From Opitutaceae bacterium UBA4094 (GTDB lineage: Bacteria > Verrucomicrobiota > Verrucomicrobiia > Opitutales > Opitutaceae), in the NCBI GenBank assembly GCA_002382525.1, contig DFYA01000090.1:14119-23279 (forward strand): 9,161 nt of DNA, given 5' to 3'. The stretch's first letter is position 1, and every line of letters starts with the position of its first letter. The position numbers were made by a program, and so were the translations under genes. The notes under the pieces were generated by a model. The model saw only the letters and a list, made by a program, of their open reading frames with translations. It was not told the DNA's origin and did not search any database. Shown here in pieces: positions 1-6,238 of this stretch.

Positions 1-341
1 ACGGGGGTGTTGTTGATGAAGCCGGAGATGGCGGCGACCATCACAACGAGGATAAACATCACGACCGGGTAGGACCAGCCGGCGGATTTTTCGACGAAAC
101 CCGAGAGGTGTTCAATCGCGCCGCAGCGCACGAGGGCGGCGCTGAGGATAAACATCGCCCCGACGGTGAGAGGCGCGGGATTGGAGAACACGGAGAAGGC
201 CTTGTCGGGGCTCAGTAGCCCTGTCGCAATGATTGCGACGAAGAGCGCAAGCGCAGTGAGGTCGGGCGAGAATTTCTCGCGCACGAAACTCACCAGCGTG
301 GCCGCCAGGAGGGCAAAAATGAGGGCGATTTCCCAGGTCAT
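1..341 (-). CDS. SLC13-family (DASS-type) permease, N-terminal fragment
   Basis: Partial gene: the ATG is at 341 and the reading frame is still open at the window edge after 113 codons. The visible protein is almost entirely hydrophobic segments. Candidate helices lie at about residues 3-20, 27-43, 57-72 and 91-108, followed by the SGFINNTP segment at residues 106-113. A short motif with paired Asn followed by Thr-Pro at this place is typical of SLC13/divalent-anion:Na+ symporter permeases, including the bacterial sulfate-permease-like members that carry central TrkA-C domains. The phrase around SNPAPLTVGAMFILS (residues 53-67) also fits that family. The substrate cannot be told from this part. 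The start overlaps the ctaG stop by four bases (ATGA), so the two are probably co-transcribed and translationally coupled. The relation to oxidase assembly is unclear. Family is fairly sure, substrate unknown. Confidence 0.75.
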   Translation of the reverse strand, partial: MTWEIALIFALLAATLVSFVREKFSPDLTALALFVAIIATGLLSPDKAFSVFSNPAPLTVGAMFILSAALVRCGAIEHLSGFVEKSAGWSYPVVMFILVVMVAAISGFINNTP

Positions 342-1132
342 GGTTTTCCGGCACGGCCTTCGGAGGCCTGATACCAGCGGTAGAAAGCGACGATAAAGAC
401 GATGAACGTCACGCCCATTCCGCCGGCTTTCATGATTACGGCGCCCAGAAGTTGATCTTCGGCAGGACTAAAGCCGGCGAAGAGGCGCGGGGCGTATTCG
501 TAAGTCGGGTAAAGGATGTCGCTGGAGAAGGCGATGAAGGCGAAGACGGGCGTCATGCCAATGACCACCGCGACGAGGTAGATCATCTGGGTGGCGTAGG
601 TGCGGGGCGGGTATTCGCGGGACGGACTGATGATCGGCCACCAATAGAAGAGAGCGGCGATAAAAAACATGACGTGCTCGACGATGTGCACGTAGCGGTT
701 TTGGAGGGCCCAATCGTAGAGGTTGGGCACGTGCCAAATCGAGTAGATGAGGATGTAGAGGATTCCGCAGATGAGCGGATGGGTGAGGATGCCCAAGGGG
801 TGGCGGAGTCCGGCGCGCGCCGTGACGGGCGAGACGAGCCAAGCGGGGAGACCGAGCAGGAAGAGCACGGCGGCCACATACATGATGAGTTGGTGTTGCA
901 CCATGTGTCCGCTGAGCAGGAAGCGTTCGCCGATCTGGTCGAGCGGGGAGCCGACGGCCAAGTAAAAGACCACGAGGCCAAGGTAGAACTTGATCGCGTG
1001 GTTGAGCGGGTAGGGCTGGCCGGGAGCGATGCGTGCGCGAAATGGACCGGTGCACAACGCGTAAAACCAGCCGAGCAGGATCAGCCCGCCGATGAGGTAG
1101 GGTTCGTTGTGCCAATGGGTCCAGTCGATCAT
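338..1132 (-). CDS. ctaG: Cytochrome c oxidase assembly protein CtaG (caa3_CtaG family)
   Basis: A 264-residue polytopic membrane protein of the caa3_CtaG family, named for Bacillus CtaG, which is needed for an active caa3 oxidase and is thought to help form the CuB centre. It is unrelated in sequence to the Cox11-type CtaG of proteobacteria. About seven hydrophobic helices are visible. Family hallmarks are the GHMVQH segment (H76, H80), the WHVPNLYDWAL segment (H134 to L143), H149 and H153 in the next helix ahead of FYWWP, and EDQLLGAVIMK (225-235) before the last helix. These His and Met residues are candidate copper ligands. The ATG at 1132 gives the usual family N-terminus. Its leader (cctttcaccATG) lacks a Shine-Dalgarno sequence. 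It lies downstream of the terminator closing the cox operon and overlaps the following permease by four bases, so it probably has its own promoter in 1133-1275. Confidence 0.92.
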   Translation of the reverse strand: MIDWTHWHNEPYLIGGLILLGWFYALCTGPFRARIAPGQPYPLNHAIKFYLGLVVFYLAVGSPLDQIGERFLLSGHMVQHQLIMYVAAVLFLLGLPAWLVSPVTARAGLRHPLGILTHPLICGILYILIYSIWHVPNLYDWALQNRYVHIVEHVMFFIAALFYWWPIISPSREYPPRTYATQMIYLVAVVIGMTPVFAFIAFSSDILYPTYEYAPRLFAGFSPAEDQLLGAVIMKAGGMGVTFIVFIVAFYRWYQASEGRAGKP

Positions 1133-1275
1133 GGTGAAAGGCGTGAGGCTTTGGGGAGGCGATCAGAATGGCCACAAAAAGCACAGACGACGCAAAAGAA
1201 GAAGCAGCGGCAGGCACGAGGGCGCATCGAACTTTTGGCGCGGAGGGTGGGTGTCACCGTTGAAGATTTGGGGCT
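1133..1275. other. Non-coding gap upstream of ctaG
   Basis: Between the cox operon terminator and the ctaG start. It should hold the promoter of the ctaG-permease unit, but I see no convincing -35/-10 pair. It contains a short 9-base periodic stretch (see the repeat at 1170-1202). A frame opening with a signal-peptide-like stretch can be translated here on the minus strand but is out of register with ctaG. Confidence 0.5.
1170..1202. repeat. Short degenerate 9-base periodic repeat
   Basis: Consecutive units CACAAAAAG (1173-1181), CACAGACGA (1182-1190) and CGCAAAAGA (1191-1199) share the pattern C-R-C-A-R-A. Read on the minus strand this is a TTTTGCGTC / TCTGTGC / TTTTTGTGG series. It resembles the degenerate TTTGCG/TTTGTG intergenic repeats I recall from several bacterial phyla. 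It is short and could be chance. Confidence 0.35.
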
Positions 1276-1306
1276 CAAAAAAAGCGGCCCGCAAAAGGGG
1301 CCGCTT
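1276..1306 (-). terminator. Rho-independent terminator of the cox operon
   Basis: On the minus strand a perfect 9-bp stem (AAGCGGCCC / GGGCCGCTT, pairing 1298-1306 with 1282-1290) encloses a 7-base loop (1291-1297) and runs into a seven-T tract (complement of 1277-1283). It lies about 30 bases after the subunit IV stop at 1335, where the end of the coxB-coxA-coxC-subunit IV transcript is expected. Confidence 0.9.
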
Positions 1307-1334
1307 ATGTGATCGAACCGACGTTCCCGTTAGA

Positions 1335-1712
1335 TCAAGCCGCGTGGATCGCGGCGGGGATCGAGCTGAGTTCCTGCGTGGTGAGGGGCGTGCTGTCTTT
1401 CACGGCGAAGAGCGCGAGCAGGGCGGCGACGGTGCCGCCGGCGAGGATCAGGCCGATAAAAAACAGGATCGTGCAGAAGAGTTTGTCCCACTTCAGGTGC
1501 ATGAAGATGAAGATCACCAAGAGGAACTTCACCAACGAGAGGACGAGGAGGCTCGTGACGAGAAACCACTTCGCCAGCGGGAGGTAGATCAACACGATCT
1601 CCACGCCCGTGATGATCGCGAGGATCATCGCGAGCTGCACGAACGTGTGGAACTTGCTGGTTTCGTGCCCGTGGCTGTGACCGGTGTCGGCGTTTGAGGG
1701 AGAGGCGCTCAT
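1335..1712 (-). CDS. Cytochrome c oxidase subunit IV (COX4_pro-like)
   Basis: A 125-residue small membrane subunit. The N-terminus is polar and His-rich (H12, H14, H16, H22). Three hydrophobic segments follow at about residues 24-44, 48-70 and 79-104. The middle one ends in VIFIFMHLKWD (66-76), the signature of prokaryotic cytochrome c oxidase subunit IV. This subunit is thought to stabilise the oxidase rather than bind cofactors. The frame extends upstream into coxC sequence without a stop, but the start at 1712 is chosen because it lies 10 bases after the coxC stop and gives a normal-length subunit; the upstream extension is low-complexity Ser/Pro sequence antiparallel in character to a membrane protein. 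The leader (tcctcccaccATG) has no Shine-Dalgarno sequence, so coupling to coxC termination is likely. It is the last gene before the terminator at 1276-1306. Often called coxD or ctaF, but naming varies. Confidence 0.88.
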   Translation of the reverse strand: MSASPSNADTGHSHGHETSKFHTFVQLAMILAIITGVEIVLIYLPLAKWFLVTSLLVLSLVKFLLVIFIFMHLKWDKLFCTILFFIGLILAGGTVAALLALFAVKDSTPLTTQELSSIPAAIHAA

Positions 1713-1722
1713 GGTGGGAGGA

Positions 1723-2568
1723 TCAGAGGTATTCGAGCAGGTAAACGGCCGTGAAGATGATGATCCATACGATGTCCACGAAGTGCCAGTAGAGGCCCAT
1801 CGACTCCACGTCGACGGCGTTGGCTTCGCCGAACTCGACGGCCTTGCGTTCGCGTCCGAGGAAGACGAGGGCGACCAGGCCGGCGACGGTGACGAGGATC
1901 GCGGGGAGTTCATGGCTCACGAAGCTGGAGAGCATCTGGCCCGTGGCGCCGAATTCCTCGACGGCGTGCACGCAACCGAGGACGGCCTTCATGGAGGCGA
2001 CCACGAAGACCGCGAAGACCAACAGGTGAATGGCGGATTTGAGAATCCACGGGGTCCCGTCGGCGGGCTTGAAGGTGCGGATATACATGAGCACCAGCCA
2101 AAGAACACCGATGGCAACGTGCACGCCGTGAGTGCCGGTGAGCGTGTAGAACGTGGATCCGAAAATGTTGCTGCTGAGGGTGAGACCGGCGTGGACGAAG
2201 TGGTTGAACTCATACACCTGGCACGCGAGGAAGATCAGACCGAAGAAGATCGTGCCGAGGAGCATCTTGCGGGTCGCGGGAACGTGGCCTTTTTGGCACG
2301 AGTTGACGGCGAGCGCCATCAGGAGCGACGACATGAGCAGGATGAACGTCGAGAACGACGTGAGCTCGAGGGAGAACAGTCCGAGGACGTCGGGGGCGTT
2401 GGGCGTCTCGTGAAGGCGGTAGATCAGGTGCGACGAGATGAGCGCGCCGAAGAACATGCAGTCCGACGCGAGGAACGCCCACATGAAGAGCTTCTTGTTG
2501 GGAATGCCCGTCCGTGTGGTGTGGTCGTGGTGGTGGTCGATGGCCCCGGTGGCCGCGTGAGTGCTCAT
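1723..2568 (-). CDS. coxC: Cytochrome c oxidase subunit III with a two-helix insertion
   Basis: Subunit III of the heme-copper oxidase, 281 residues; it contacts subunit I and supports proton uptake but carries no redox centre. After a His-rich start (HHHDH, 12-16) come helices at about 26-50, 73-89, 102-121 and 144-164. These include the conserved QVYEF (117-121, with E120 in the buried acidic position) and GTHGVHV (145-151). The family's terminal helix begins with YWHFVDIVWI (260-269). Between helix four (ending near R164) and this terminal helix is about 80-90 residues instead of the usual short loop, with two further hydrophobic segments (about 178-198 and 221-238). The short bacterial form has five helices in about 200 residues, so this one would have seven. 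No frameshift is evident and both flanks are normal, so the insertion looks like a lineage trait. The start at 2568 follows a pyrimidine-rich leader without Shine-Dalgarno. Confidence 0.93.
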   Translation of the reverse strand: MSTHAATGAIDHHHDHTTRTGIPNKKLFMWAFLASDCMFFGALISSHLIYRLHETPNAPDVLGLFSLELTSFSTFILLMSSLLMALAVNSCQKGHVPATRKMLLGTIFFGLIFLACQVYEFNHFVHAGLTLSSNIFGSTFYTLTGTHGVHVAIGVLWLVLMYIRTFKPADGTPWILKSAIHLLVFAVFVVASMKAVLGCVHAVEEFGATGQMLSSFVSHELPAILVTVAGLVALVFLGRERKAVEFGEANAVDVESMGLYWHFVDIVWIIIFTAVYLLEYL

Positions 2569-2707
2569 GGCTGGAAAGAGGGAGGGAAGGGGAGGGGGAT
2601 CGGCGGTTGGCTCGTTCTCTTTCTCGTTCTTCGTTCTCGTTCTCGGATCGGGAGGGATCGTAATTAATGCGGGAGAACGAGTAAGGAGAACGAGAACGAT
2701 TTCGGAC
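2569..2707. other. Non-coding gap between coxC and coxA
   Basis: A 139-base spacer inside the oxidase operon, far longer than its 10- and 43-base neighbours. Most is taken up by the CGTTCT/AGAACG inverted-repeat element (2611-2699). The rest, next to coxC, is purine-rich on the plus strand (pyrimidine-rich in the mRNA). I see no promoter or coding sequence. Confidence 0.7.
2611..2699. repeat. Inverted-repeat element built of CGTTCT / AGAACG hexamers
   Basis: Four CGTTCT copies (2613-2618, 2625-2630, 2632-2637, 2638-2643) are followed by three AGAACG copies in inverted orientation (2674-2679, 2687-2692, 2693-2698). The arms 2631-2644 and 2686-2699 are perfect 14-bp inverted complements. CTCGTTCTC (2611-2619 and 2636-2644) can also pair with GAGAACGAG (2673-2681 and 2686-2694), so several fold registers exist. 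The loop contains a GGATCG direct repeat (2645-2650, 2655-2660). In the mRNA the hairpin begins nine bases after the coxA stop and has no U-tract, so it is not a standard intrinsic terminator. Confidence 0.9.
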
Positions 2708-4663
2708 TTAGTGATGCTTGGGCGTCTTCTCGTTTTTGTGATCGAGGTGGATGTGGTAACCGCCGGGGCCTTCGACGGCCCAGAGGTAAACGCCGAGGAA
2801 TAGGATCACGCCGCCAGCGATGGCGCCGATCATGATGTGGTTCACGAAGAAGATCGCGCCGATGAGCAGACCGAGAGCGGCGACCAGCGGGAACCAAGAC
2901 TGGCTGGGCATGTGGATGCCGCCGTGGCTTTGCTCTTCGGCTTCCTTGGCGGCTTTCTCGCGGTCGATTTCGGCCTTGTGGGTCTTCTCATACCAGAAGG
3001 CATCGCGGGCGTGCACGGTCGGGATAACGTCAAAGTTATGCTCGGGCGGAGGCGTGGTGGGCACGGTCCATTCGAGGGTGCGGGCGTCCCAGGTGTCGCG
3101 GGTGGTCTTTTCGCCCTTGAAGTAGGTATAAACCATGACCGCAAAGTAGATCGTGACGCCGACGCCGAGGATGAGGGAGCCGACGGTGGCGATCATGTTG
3201 GCGTCGTTCCAACCCATGTTGCCGTCGTAAACGGCGGTGCGGCGCGGCATGCCGTTCAGACCGAGGAAGTGCATCGGGAAGAACGTGATGTTGAATCCGG
3301 CGAAGATGACCCAGAAGGAGAGTTTGCCCCAGAACTCGGACACCTTGCGGCCGAAGATGAGCGGGAACCAGTAGTGGATGCCGGCGAGGAGGGCGAAGAC
3401 GGATCCGCCGATCAGCACGTAGTGGAAGTGGGCGACGACGAAGTAAGAGTCCTGTTGTTGGGCGTCGGCGGGAGCGGCGGAGTGCATGACGCCGGAGAAG
3501 CCACCCATCATGAACATCCAGACGAAGCCGAGAGCGAACAACATGGGCGTGCGCATCTGGAGGTGACCGCCCCAGAGGGTGCCGATCCAGTTGAAGATCT
3601 TGACGCCCGTGGGGACGGCGATGGCCATCGTCATGAGCGAGAACGCGGCGGTGGCGACGGTGCCCATGCCGGTGGTGAACATGTGGTGCGACCACACGCC
3701 GAACCCGAGGAAGCCGATGGTGGCGCCGGAGAACACGATGATCGGGTAACCGAAGAGCGGCTTACGAGAGAAGGTCGGCAGGATCTCCGAGATGATGCCC
3801 ATCGCCGGAAGGATCAGGATGTAAACCTCGGGGTGGCCGAAGATCCAGAAGAGGTGTTGCCAGAGAATCGGGAGGCCGCCGTTGGAGACGTCAAAGAACG
3901 AGGTCTGGAACGTGCGGTCCATCATCAGCTCGACCAAGGCGACGGTGATCGCGGGGAAGGAAAGGATGATCAGGAAGGCGGTGATCAAGGTCATCCAGGT
4001 GAAGACCGGGAGGCGCATCATGGTCATGCCGGGCGCGCGCATGTTGATGATGGTGACGATGAAGTTGAGCGAGCCGACGACCGAGGAGACACCGAGGATT
4101 TGCAGGCCGATGACCCAGAGGTCAGTGGACATGTCTCCGGCGAATTGGTTGGAGTAGGCGACGGAGGTAAGCGGGGCATAGCCGAACCAGCCGGCGTCGG
4201 GCGCACCGGATTTCACGAACCAGCCGATGTTGATGACGATGGCGCCGGCGATGAAGACCCAGAAGGCGAAGCCGTTGAGGCGCGGGAAGGCGACGTCACG
4301 GGCGCCGATCTGGAGCGGCATCATGTAATTAAAGAACGCCGCCGAGAGGGGCATGACCGCGAGGAAGATCATCGTGGTCGCGTGCATCGTGAACAGCTCG
4401 TTGTAGAGCTGGTGCGAGATGAACGTGTTGTTGGGAACGGCGAGCTGGATGCGGATCAGCAGGGCCTCGAAGCCGCCGACCAAGAAGAAGAACAACGCCG
4501 AGATGCCATACATCAGGCCGATTTTTTTGTGATCGACGGTGGTGAGCCAGCTGATGAGGCCGGTCTTGGCGGTCGGGCGGGTGAGGAGCCAGGACCGTTT
4601 CTCCTCGGGATAGGAGATGTGCGGTTCGTGGCCGACGGTGTCGGTGTGGGCGTGTGCGGACAT
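2708..4663 (-). CDS. coxA: Cytochrome c oxidase subunit I (A1-type) with C-terminal two-helix extension
   Basis: The catalytic subunit (651 residues), reducing O2 to water and pumping protons across the cytoplasmic membrane. Ligands are all visible: H94 (FTMHATTM) and H414 for low-spin heme a, H412 for heme a3, and H277, H326 and H327 for CuB, with Y281 in GHPEVY as the cross-linked tyrosine. E279 in GHPEVY marks the A1 subtype. The D-channel entry D123 (GARDVAFPRLN) with N130, and the K-channel K354 (PTGVKIFNW), are also intact. The core ends near residue 520, about the usual family length. A further 130 residues follow: a charged linker (about 560-580, EIDREKAAKEAEE) then HMPSQSWFPLVAALG and two hydrophobic helices (about 590-607 and 610-630). 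This resembles a fused small oxidase subunit. The gap to coxB is 43 bases. The leader (gaacgcaccATG) has no Shine-Dalgarno. Also called ctaD. Confidence 0.97.
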   Translation of the reverse strand: MSAHAHTDTVGHEPHISYPEEKRSWLLTRPTAKTGLISWLTTVDHKKIGLMYGISALFFFLVGGFEALLIRIQLAVPNNTFISHQLYNELFTMHATTMIFLAVMPLSAAFFNYMMPLQIGARDVAFPRLNGFAFWVFIAGAIVINIGWFVKSGAPDAGWFGYAPLTSVAYSNQFAGDMSTDLWVIGLQILGVSSVVGSLNFIVTIINMRAPGMTMMRLPVFTWMTLITAFLIILSFPAITVALVELMMDRTFQTSFFDVSNGGLPILWQHLFWIFGHPEVYILILPAMGIISEILPTFSRKPLFGYPIIVFSGATIGFLGFGVWSHHMFTTGMGTVATAAFSLMTMAIAVPTGVKIFNWIGTLWGGHLQMRTPMLFALGFVWMFMMGGFSGVMHSAAPADAQQQDSYFVVAHFHYVLIGGSVFALLAGIHYWFPLIFGRKVSEFWGKLSFWVIFAGFNITFFPMHFLGLNGMPRRTAVYDGNMGWNDANMIATVGSLILGVGVTIYFAVMVYTYFKGEKTTRDTWDARTLEWTVPTTPPPEHNFDVIPTVHARDAFWYEKTHKAEIDREKAAKEAEEQSHGGIHMPSQSWFPLVAALGLLIGAIFFVNHIMIGAIAGGVILFLGVYLWAVEGPGGYHIHLDHKNEKTPKHH

Positions 4664-4706
4664 GGTGCGTTCGGTCGGTCTGGCGAGTCGTTAAAGTCGG
4701 AAAGGA

Positions 4707-6008
4707 TTACTTCAGGCTGTGCAGGTAGGCGACGAGCGCGCGGGCCTCTTCGTCGTTGATCACGATGTTGTGTCCGGTGGGTTTGCCGGTGGCTTTGTCG
4801 ATATTGACGTAGCCAGCCATGATGACGCCGGGCCCGGTGGGCAGGCCTACATACATCTTGTTGCCGGGCTTCACCTCGTCGGGATAAACGATCCAGCGGT
4901 GGAGGTTCTCGGGGGAATTTTCGAGGAGGCCGGCAGCGATGGTGGTGCGGGAGCCGACGTGCGTGAGATCGGGGGCGACGGGCGTGCCGCCGGGGGCGTG
5001 GCCGCGAACGGTGTGGCACGTCACGCAGGCTTTTTGTTGGAAGAGCTGGCGGCCTTGGGCGATGAGGGCGGGGTTTTCGCCGGGGTTGACCTCTTGGAAG
5101 GTTTGCCAAGCGGTGAAAGGCGCGGCGTCGAATTCGGGGGTCCAGCCCGGAGCGTTGCGCCCAGGGTTCTTGAACACGTAAGGGGCGGCGGGTTCGCCCT
5201 CGACTGGCGCGTCGGCGGCGACGGTGCGGGCGGGGGCTTTTTGCTTTTCGACCCAAGCGGCGAAGTCGGCCTCGTTGAGAGCGATGACGCGGAAGCGCAT
5301 CACAGCGTGAGATTCGCCGCAGAACTCGGCGCATTGACCCCAGAAATAGCCGGGTTCGTCGGCTTGCAGCCAGAGGTGGTTGCCGCGGTTGGGGATCATG
5401 TCCACCTTGCCGGCGAGTTTGGGCACCCAGAAGGAGTGGATAACGTCGCGGGTGCGGAGGTTGATGCGCACGGGGCGGCCGGCGGGGATGACCAGTTCGT
5501 TGGCGGTGATGAGTTGGCCGGCACCTTCGATTTGTTCTGCGGGGTATTCGAAGCCGAACCACCATTGGTAACCGACGGCGGTCACCTCGTAGGCGTTCTC
5601 CTTTTGGTCGGCCGGGACCTCATAGGTATACCAGATGGACTTGAGGGTGGGGACGGCGATGAAGACGAGGGCGAGGACGGAGAGGCCGATGAGGCTGAGC
5701 TCAATGAGCGGGTTGCCGTGGCCTTGGTGCGGGATGGCGGCGTGAGGGTCGTCGGTGGGGCGGGCTTTGAACTTGAGCGTCGCGTAGGTGAGGATGCTGA
5801 CGACGATGACGAAGGTGATGCCGGTGACCCAGAGGGTGACGTAGAACACGTCCAACTGCGATTTCGCGACGGGGCCTTGAGTGTCGAAAGTCGATTGGGG
5901 GCCGGTGAGCCAGTTGAACCAGCCGCCGAAGAGCAGCGGCATGACGGCTACGGCCGCGCAGGAAAGGGCGCGGGTCTTAAGCAGACGGAAGAGAGACGTG
6001 AAGGTCAT
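4707..6008 (-). CDS. coxB: Cytochrome c oxidase subunit II with fused cytochrome c domain (caa3-type)
   Basis: Subunit II (433 residues) takes electrons into the enzyme. A hydrophobic N-terminal segment (about 12-30) may be a signal sequence. Two transmembrane helices (about 54-78 and 103-121) anchor the protein. The periplasmic cupredoxin domain has YQWWFGF (147-153) and the CuA ligands H191, C226, E228, C230, H234 and M237 (CAEFCGESHAVM). A linker (about 255-305) leads to a class I cytochrome c domain with CVTCH (C328, C331, H332), APDLTHVGSR (345-354) and a candidate heme-ligand Met at M385 (KPGNKM). The fused cytochrome c makes this a caa3-type oxidase. Between M385 and the final helix (ALVAYLHSLK) there are about 25 more residues than in the compact form KPGNKMP...LVAYL. 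It is the first gene of the oxidase subunit cluster, 43 bases before coxA. No Shine-Dalgarno is visible. Also called ctaC. Confidence 0.97.
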   Translation of the reverse strand: MTFTSLFRLLKTRALSCAAVAVMPLLFGGWFNWLTGPQSTFDTQGPVAKSQLDVFYVTLWVTGITFVIVVSILTYATLKFKARPTDDPHAAIPHQGHGNPLIELSLIGLSVLALVFIAVPTLKSIWYTYEVPADQKENAYEVTAVGYQWWFGFEYPAEQIEGAGQLITANELVIPAGRPVRINLRTRDVIHSFWVPKLAGKVDMIPNRGNHLWLQADEPGYFWGQCAEFCGESHAVMRFRVIALNEADFAAWVEKQKAPARTVAADAPVEGEPAAPYVFKNPGRNAPGWTPEFDAAPFTAWQTFQEVNPGENPALIAQGRQLFQQKACVTCHTVRGHAPGGTPVAPDLTHVGSRTTIAAGLLENSPENLHRWIVYPDEVKPGNKMYVGLPTGPGVIMAGYVNIDKATGKPTGHNIVINDEEARALVAYLHSLK

Positions 6009-6161
6009 GTGGCCGGAAGTAAGGGACCGTTGGTCAAACGGGCGACTGAGAGAGGATAAACGGACAGAGGGTCAGGAAGAGGTTGGGCATTTCAAGCCAT
6101 AAAACCATCCATGATGCAGGTAATAAGTTACGCGATTACACGGTTATTAATTTTAAATGGC

Positions 6162-6184
6162 GCGCGCTGGCCGGCGATGCGCGC
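6162..6184. repeat. GC-rich inverted repeat beside the AT-rich block
   Basis: GCGCGC (6162-6167) and GCGCGC (6179-6184) can pair across an 11-base spacer. On the minus strand the stem is followed by CATTTAAAATTAA, so it could act as a weak terminator for the DUF420 transcript, but the T-run is poor. Confidence 0.3.
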
Positions 6185-6206
6185 AGGCACACAAACCGGT
6201 CGGGAT

Positions 6207-6222
6207 CGCGGGGTTGCCCGCG
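6207..6222. terminator. Perfect GC tetraloop hairpin just after the DUF420 gene
   Basis: CGCGGG (6207-6212) and CCCGCG (6217-6222) form a perfect 6-bp stem with a 4-base loop. It begins 16 bases after the DUF420 stop on the minus strand. There is no T-tract, so it is at best a non-canonical terminator or a 3'-end stabilising stem. Confidence 0.35.
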
Positions 6223-6238
6223 TGAGCGGCGTCGCGCT

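Larger units (their letters stand above)
6009..6238. promoter_or_regulatory. Non-coding region upstream of coxB, likely promoter region
   Basis: A 230-base gap between the DUF420 gene and coxB. The stretch 6121-6158 is strikingly AT-rich within a GC-rich neighbourhood, as expected for the promoter of the coxB operon (minus strand). It holds an inverted repeat TAATAA (6121-6126) / TTATTA (6144-6149) with a 17-base spacer, and a smaller GTAAT (6120-6124) / ATTAC (6135-6139). These could be operator half-sites. I cannot assign a convincing -35/-10 pair. About 110 bases separate the AT-rich block from the coxB ATG, leaving room for a long 5' UTR. Confidence 0.45.

Noticed and set aside
468..1217. 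Minus-strand frame with a signal-peptide-like start overlapping ctaG
   Set aside because: It is out of register with ctaG by one base, and after the first 28 or so residues it becomes Arg/Pro/His-rich shadow sequence.
1713..1913. Longer N-terminus for the subunit IV gene starting at 1913
   Set aside because: The added residues are Ser/Pro-rich shadow of coxC. The start at 1712, 10 bases after the coxC stop, gives a normal subunit.
1684..2667. Plus-strand open frame of 327 codons opposite coxC
   Set aside because: Composition of an antisense shadow, and coxC on the other strand has clear motifs.
2611..2699. CRISPR array or intrinsic terminator at the coxA-coxC repeat
   Set aside because: Units are only six bases with no spacers, so it is not CRISPR. 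The stem has no T-tract, so it is not a standard intrinsic terminator.
2837..4759. Long plus-strand open frame of 640 codons opposite coxA
   Set aside because: The translation is dominated by Asp, Glu, Gly, Arg and His with no domain or hydrophobic pattern, and lies antisense to a fully conserved coxA. It is a product of high-GC codon bias.
4719..6059. Plus-strand open frame of 446 codons opposite coxB
   Set aside because: Acidic, glycine-rich low-complexity translation mirroring coxB codons; no recognisable family.
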